This document shows positions 63,513 through 64,000 of a stretch of 64,000 nt of DNA, one piece after another. The translations under genes and the position numbers were made by a program. Under the pieces are notes generated by a model. The model searched no databases, was not told the DNA's origin, and saw only the letters and a program-made list of their open reading frames with translations. Numbering within the stretch: position 1 is the first letter of the stretch; every line of letters starts with the position of its first letter. The DNA is from an uncultured Pseudomonadota bacterium (GTDB lineage Bacteria > Myxococcota_A > Bradymonadia > Bradymonadales > GCA-2716585), in NCBI GenBank assembly GCA_937123825.1, contig CAKZKQ010000235.1:35779-99778 (forward strand), written 5' to 3'.

Positions 63513-64000
63513 GCGCACCCGAAACCTGTCTCTCGATGTCGGAAATTGAAGCGCTGGCGCTGCGTGCCGCGCGCGGGGCGGGACGAGGCTGGGGCGAGGC
63601 TGAGGAGGCCGCCTGGGCCACCGTTTGGCTTGCGCGCGCTGGGGCGCCCTGGGCCGTGGCACTGCTGACAGGGCTTCCCGCCCCTCATGGCCCGGCTCCG
63701 GTGCCGGGGCGCGATGGCTGGGGTGGTCAAGCACCCTTTTGCGGGCTGCGTGCCGGGATAGTGCTGGCCGATTTCGCGGCCTTGCCCGAAGGCCCCGGCG
63801 CACCAGAGATCACTCTGCAGGCCGTCCGCGCGCCGCTCTTGCTGCTGCCCTTCGCCGCCCGCGCGGCCGCGCGGCTGGGGGGGGCGCTTTCGGTCTGCTG
63901 GCCCGGCGGCTCCCTTTGGCCCGTTCCGAGGGGAGCCCCCCAACTGGCGGGGGGCTGGCCCCGCGCCGATGCCGTACCCCCCCTGCTCCTTGCCGGGGGC
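63509..64000 (+). CDS. DUF3726-like protein (3' end cut by window edge)
   Basis: 164 codons to the window end. It begins MSAPETCLSMSEIEALALRAARGAG, of which LSMSEIEALALRAARGAG is cited as the family-like start, followed by WGEAEEAAWATVWLARAG. This matches my memory of DUF3726 proteins in Rhodobacterales. Function unknown. ATG 63509 overlaps the previous stop (ATGA), so the two are translationally coupled. Its G+C content is visibly higher than in the rest of the window, supporting foreign origin of the right end. Confidence 0.6.
   Translation, partial: MSAPETCLSMSEIEALALRAARGAGRGWGEAEEAAWATVWLARAGAPWAVALLTGLPAPHGPAPVPGRDGWGGQAPFCGLRAGIVLADFAALPEGPGAPEITLQAVRAPLLLLPFAARAAARLGGALSVCWPGGSLWPVPRGAPQLAGGWPRADAVPPLLLAGG

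Overview
The window is a gene-dense, GC-rich bacterial chromosome segment with about 54 recognisable genes on both strands and no rRNA, tRNA, insertion sequence or CRISPR array that I can see. The many predicted lipoproteins, several with Asp/Asn-rich linkers after the lipobox, the Ig-like protein with Asp-rich calcium-binding-type repeats, the M64 peptidase with an Arg-tailed C-terminal anchor and the outer-membrane beta-barrels suggest a Gram-negative predator/deltaproteobacterium-like lineage (Myxococcota, possibly Bradymonadales). That assignment is inference from gene style, not from a marker gene. The last ~1.2 kb (from about 62.8 kb) looks different. It is alphaproteobacterial (Rhodobacterales-like) in protein content and is joined in frame inside a LysR gene, so a contig chimera or a recent recombination is likely there.

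Layout. 1-3.8 kb: metB-metL (Met/Thr/Lys precursor synthesis, minus strand). 4.3-7 kb: a small membrane protein, a non-coding stretch with two large inverted repeats, and a secreted lipase. 7.2-12.6 kb: envelope proteins (beta-barrels, a YcbB-type L,D-transpeptidase) around the rRNA methyltransferase RsmB. 12.8-17.7 kb: a CBS/Rieske pair, the DNA repair glycosylase AlkC, and a Suv3-type RNA helicase with two palindromes in the divergent promoter region. 17.7-26 kb: paralogous lipoproteins, glutathione peroxidase, a decayed short-chain dehydrogenase, an M64 peptidase with an outer-membrane partner, and a caspase-like peptidase. 26-34 kb: TrmN6-like methyltransferase, a large surface lipoprotein, a multi-domain transcription-factor-like protein (alpha-CTD plus sigma-4 plus winged helices), PrmC with an acidic insert, and a saccharopine-dehydrogenase-like oxidoreductase. 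34.3-41.5 kb: DTW-domain tRNA modification enzyme, tandem PPK2 polyphosphate kinase, thiol dioxygenase plus molybdopterin oxidoreductase, and a VWA protein with a duplicated C-terminal domain. 41.8-51 kb: PpiC/HupE pair, GNAT, LysR, lipoyl-less acyltransferase, NRDE and SPFH proteins. 51.2-56.4 kb: a co-directional run of acyl-CoA thioesterase, two membrane proteins, a tetraether-synthase-like radical SAM enzyme and an Lgt-like diacylglyceryl transferase. 56.4-62.2 kb: lipoproteins, a second caspase-like lipoprotein, a TerB-like protein, a membrane-tethered Clp-N/ClpS fusion, and 4-hydroxyphenylpyruvate dioxygenase divergent from a LysR regulator.

The most promising candidates for undescribed biology are the radical SAM/Lgt lipid operon (51.3-56.4 kb), the Clp-N/ClpS fusion without an AAA+ module (60.3-61.1 kb) and the sigma-4/alpha-CTD protein (29.5-31.7 kb). 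Start codons were chosen by ribosome binding site. At least six genes appear to begin with TTG. All functional statements come from reading motifs by eye; no database search was run.
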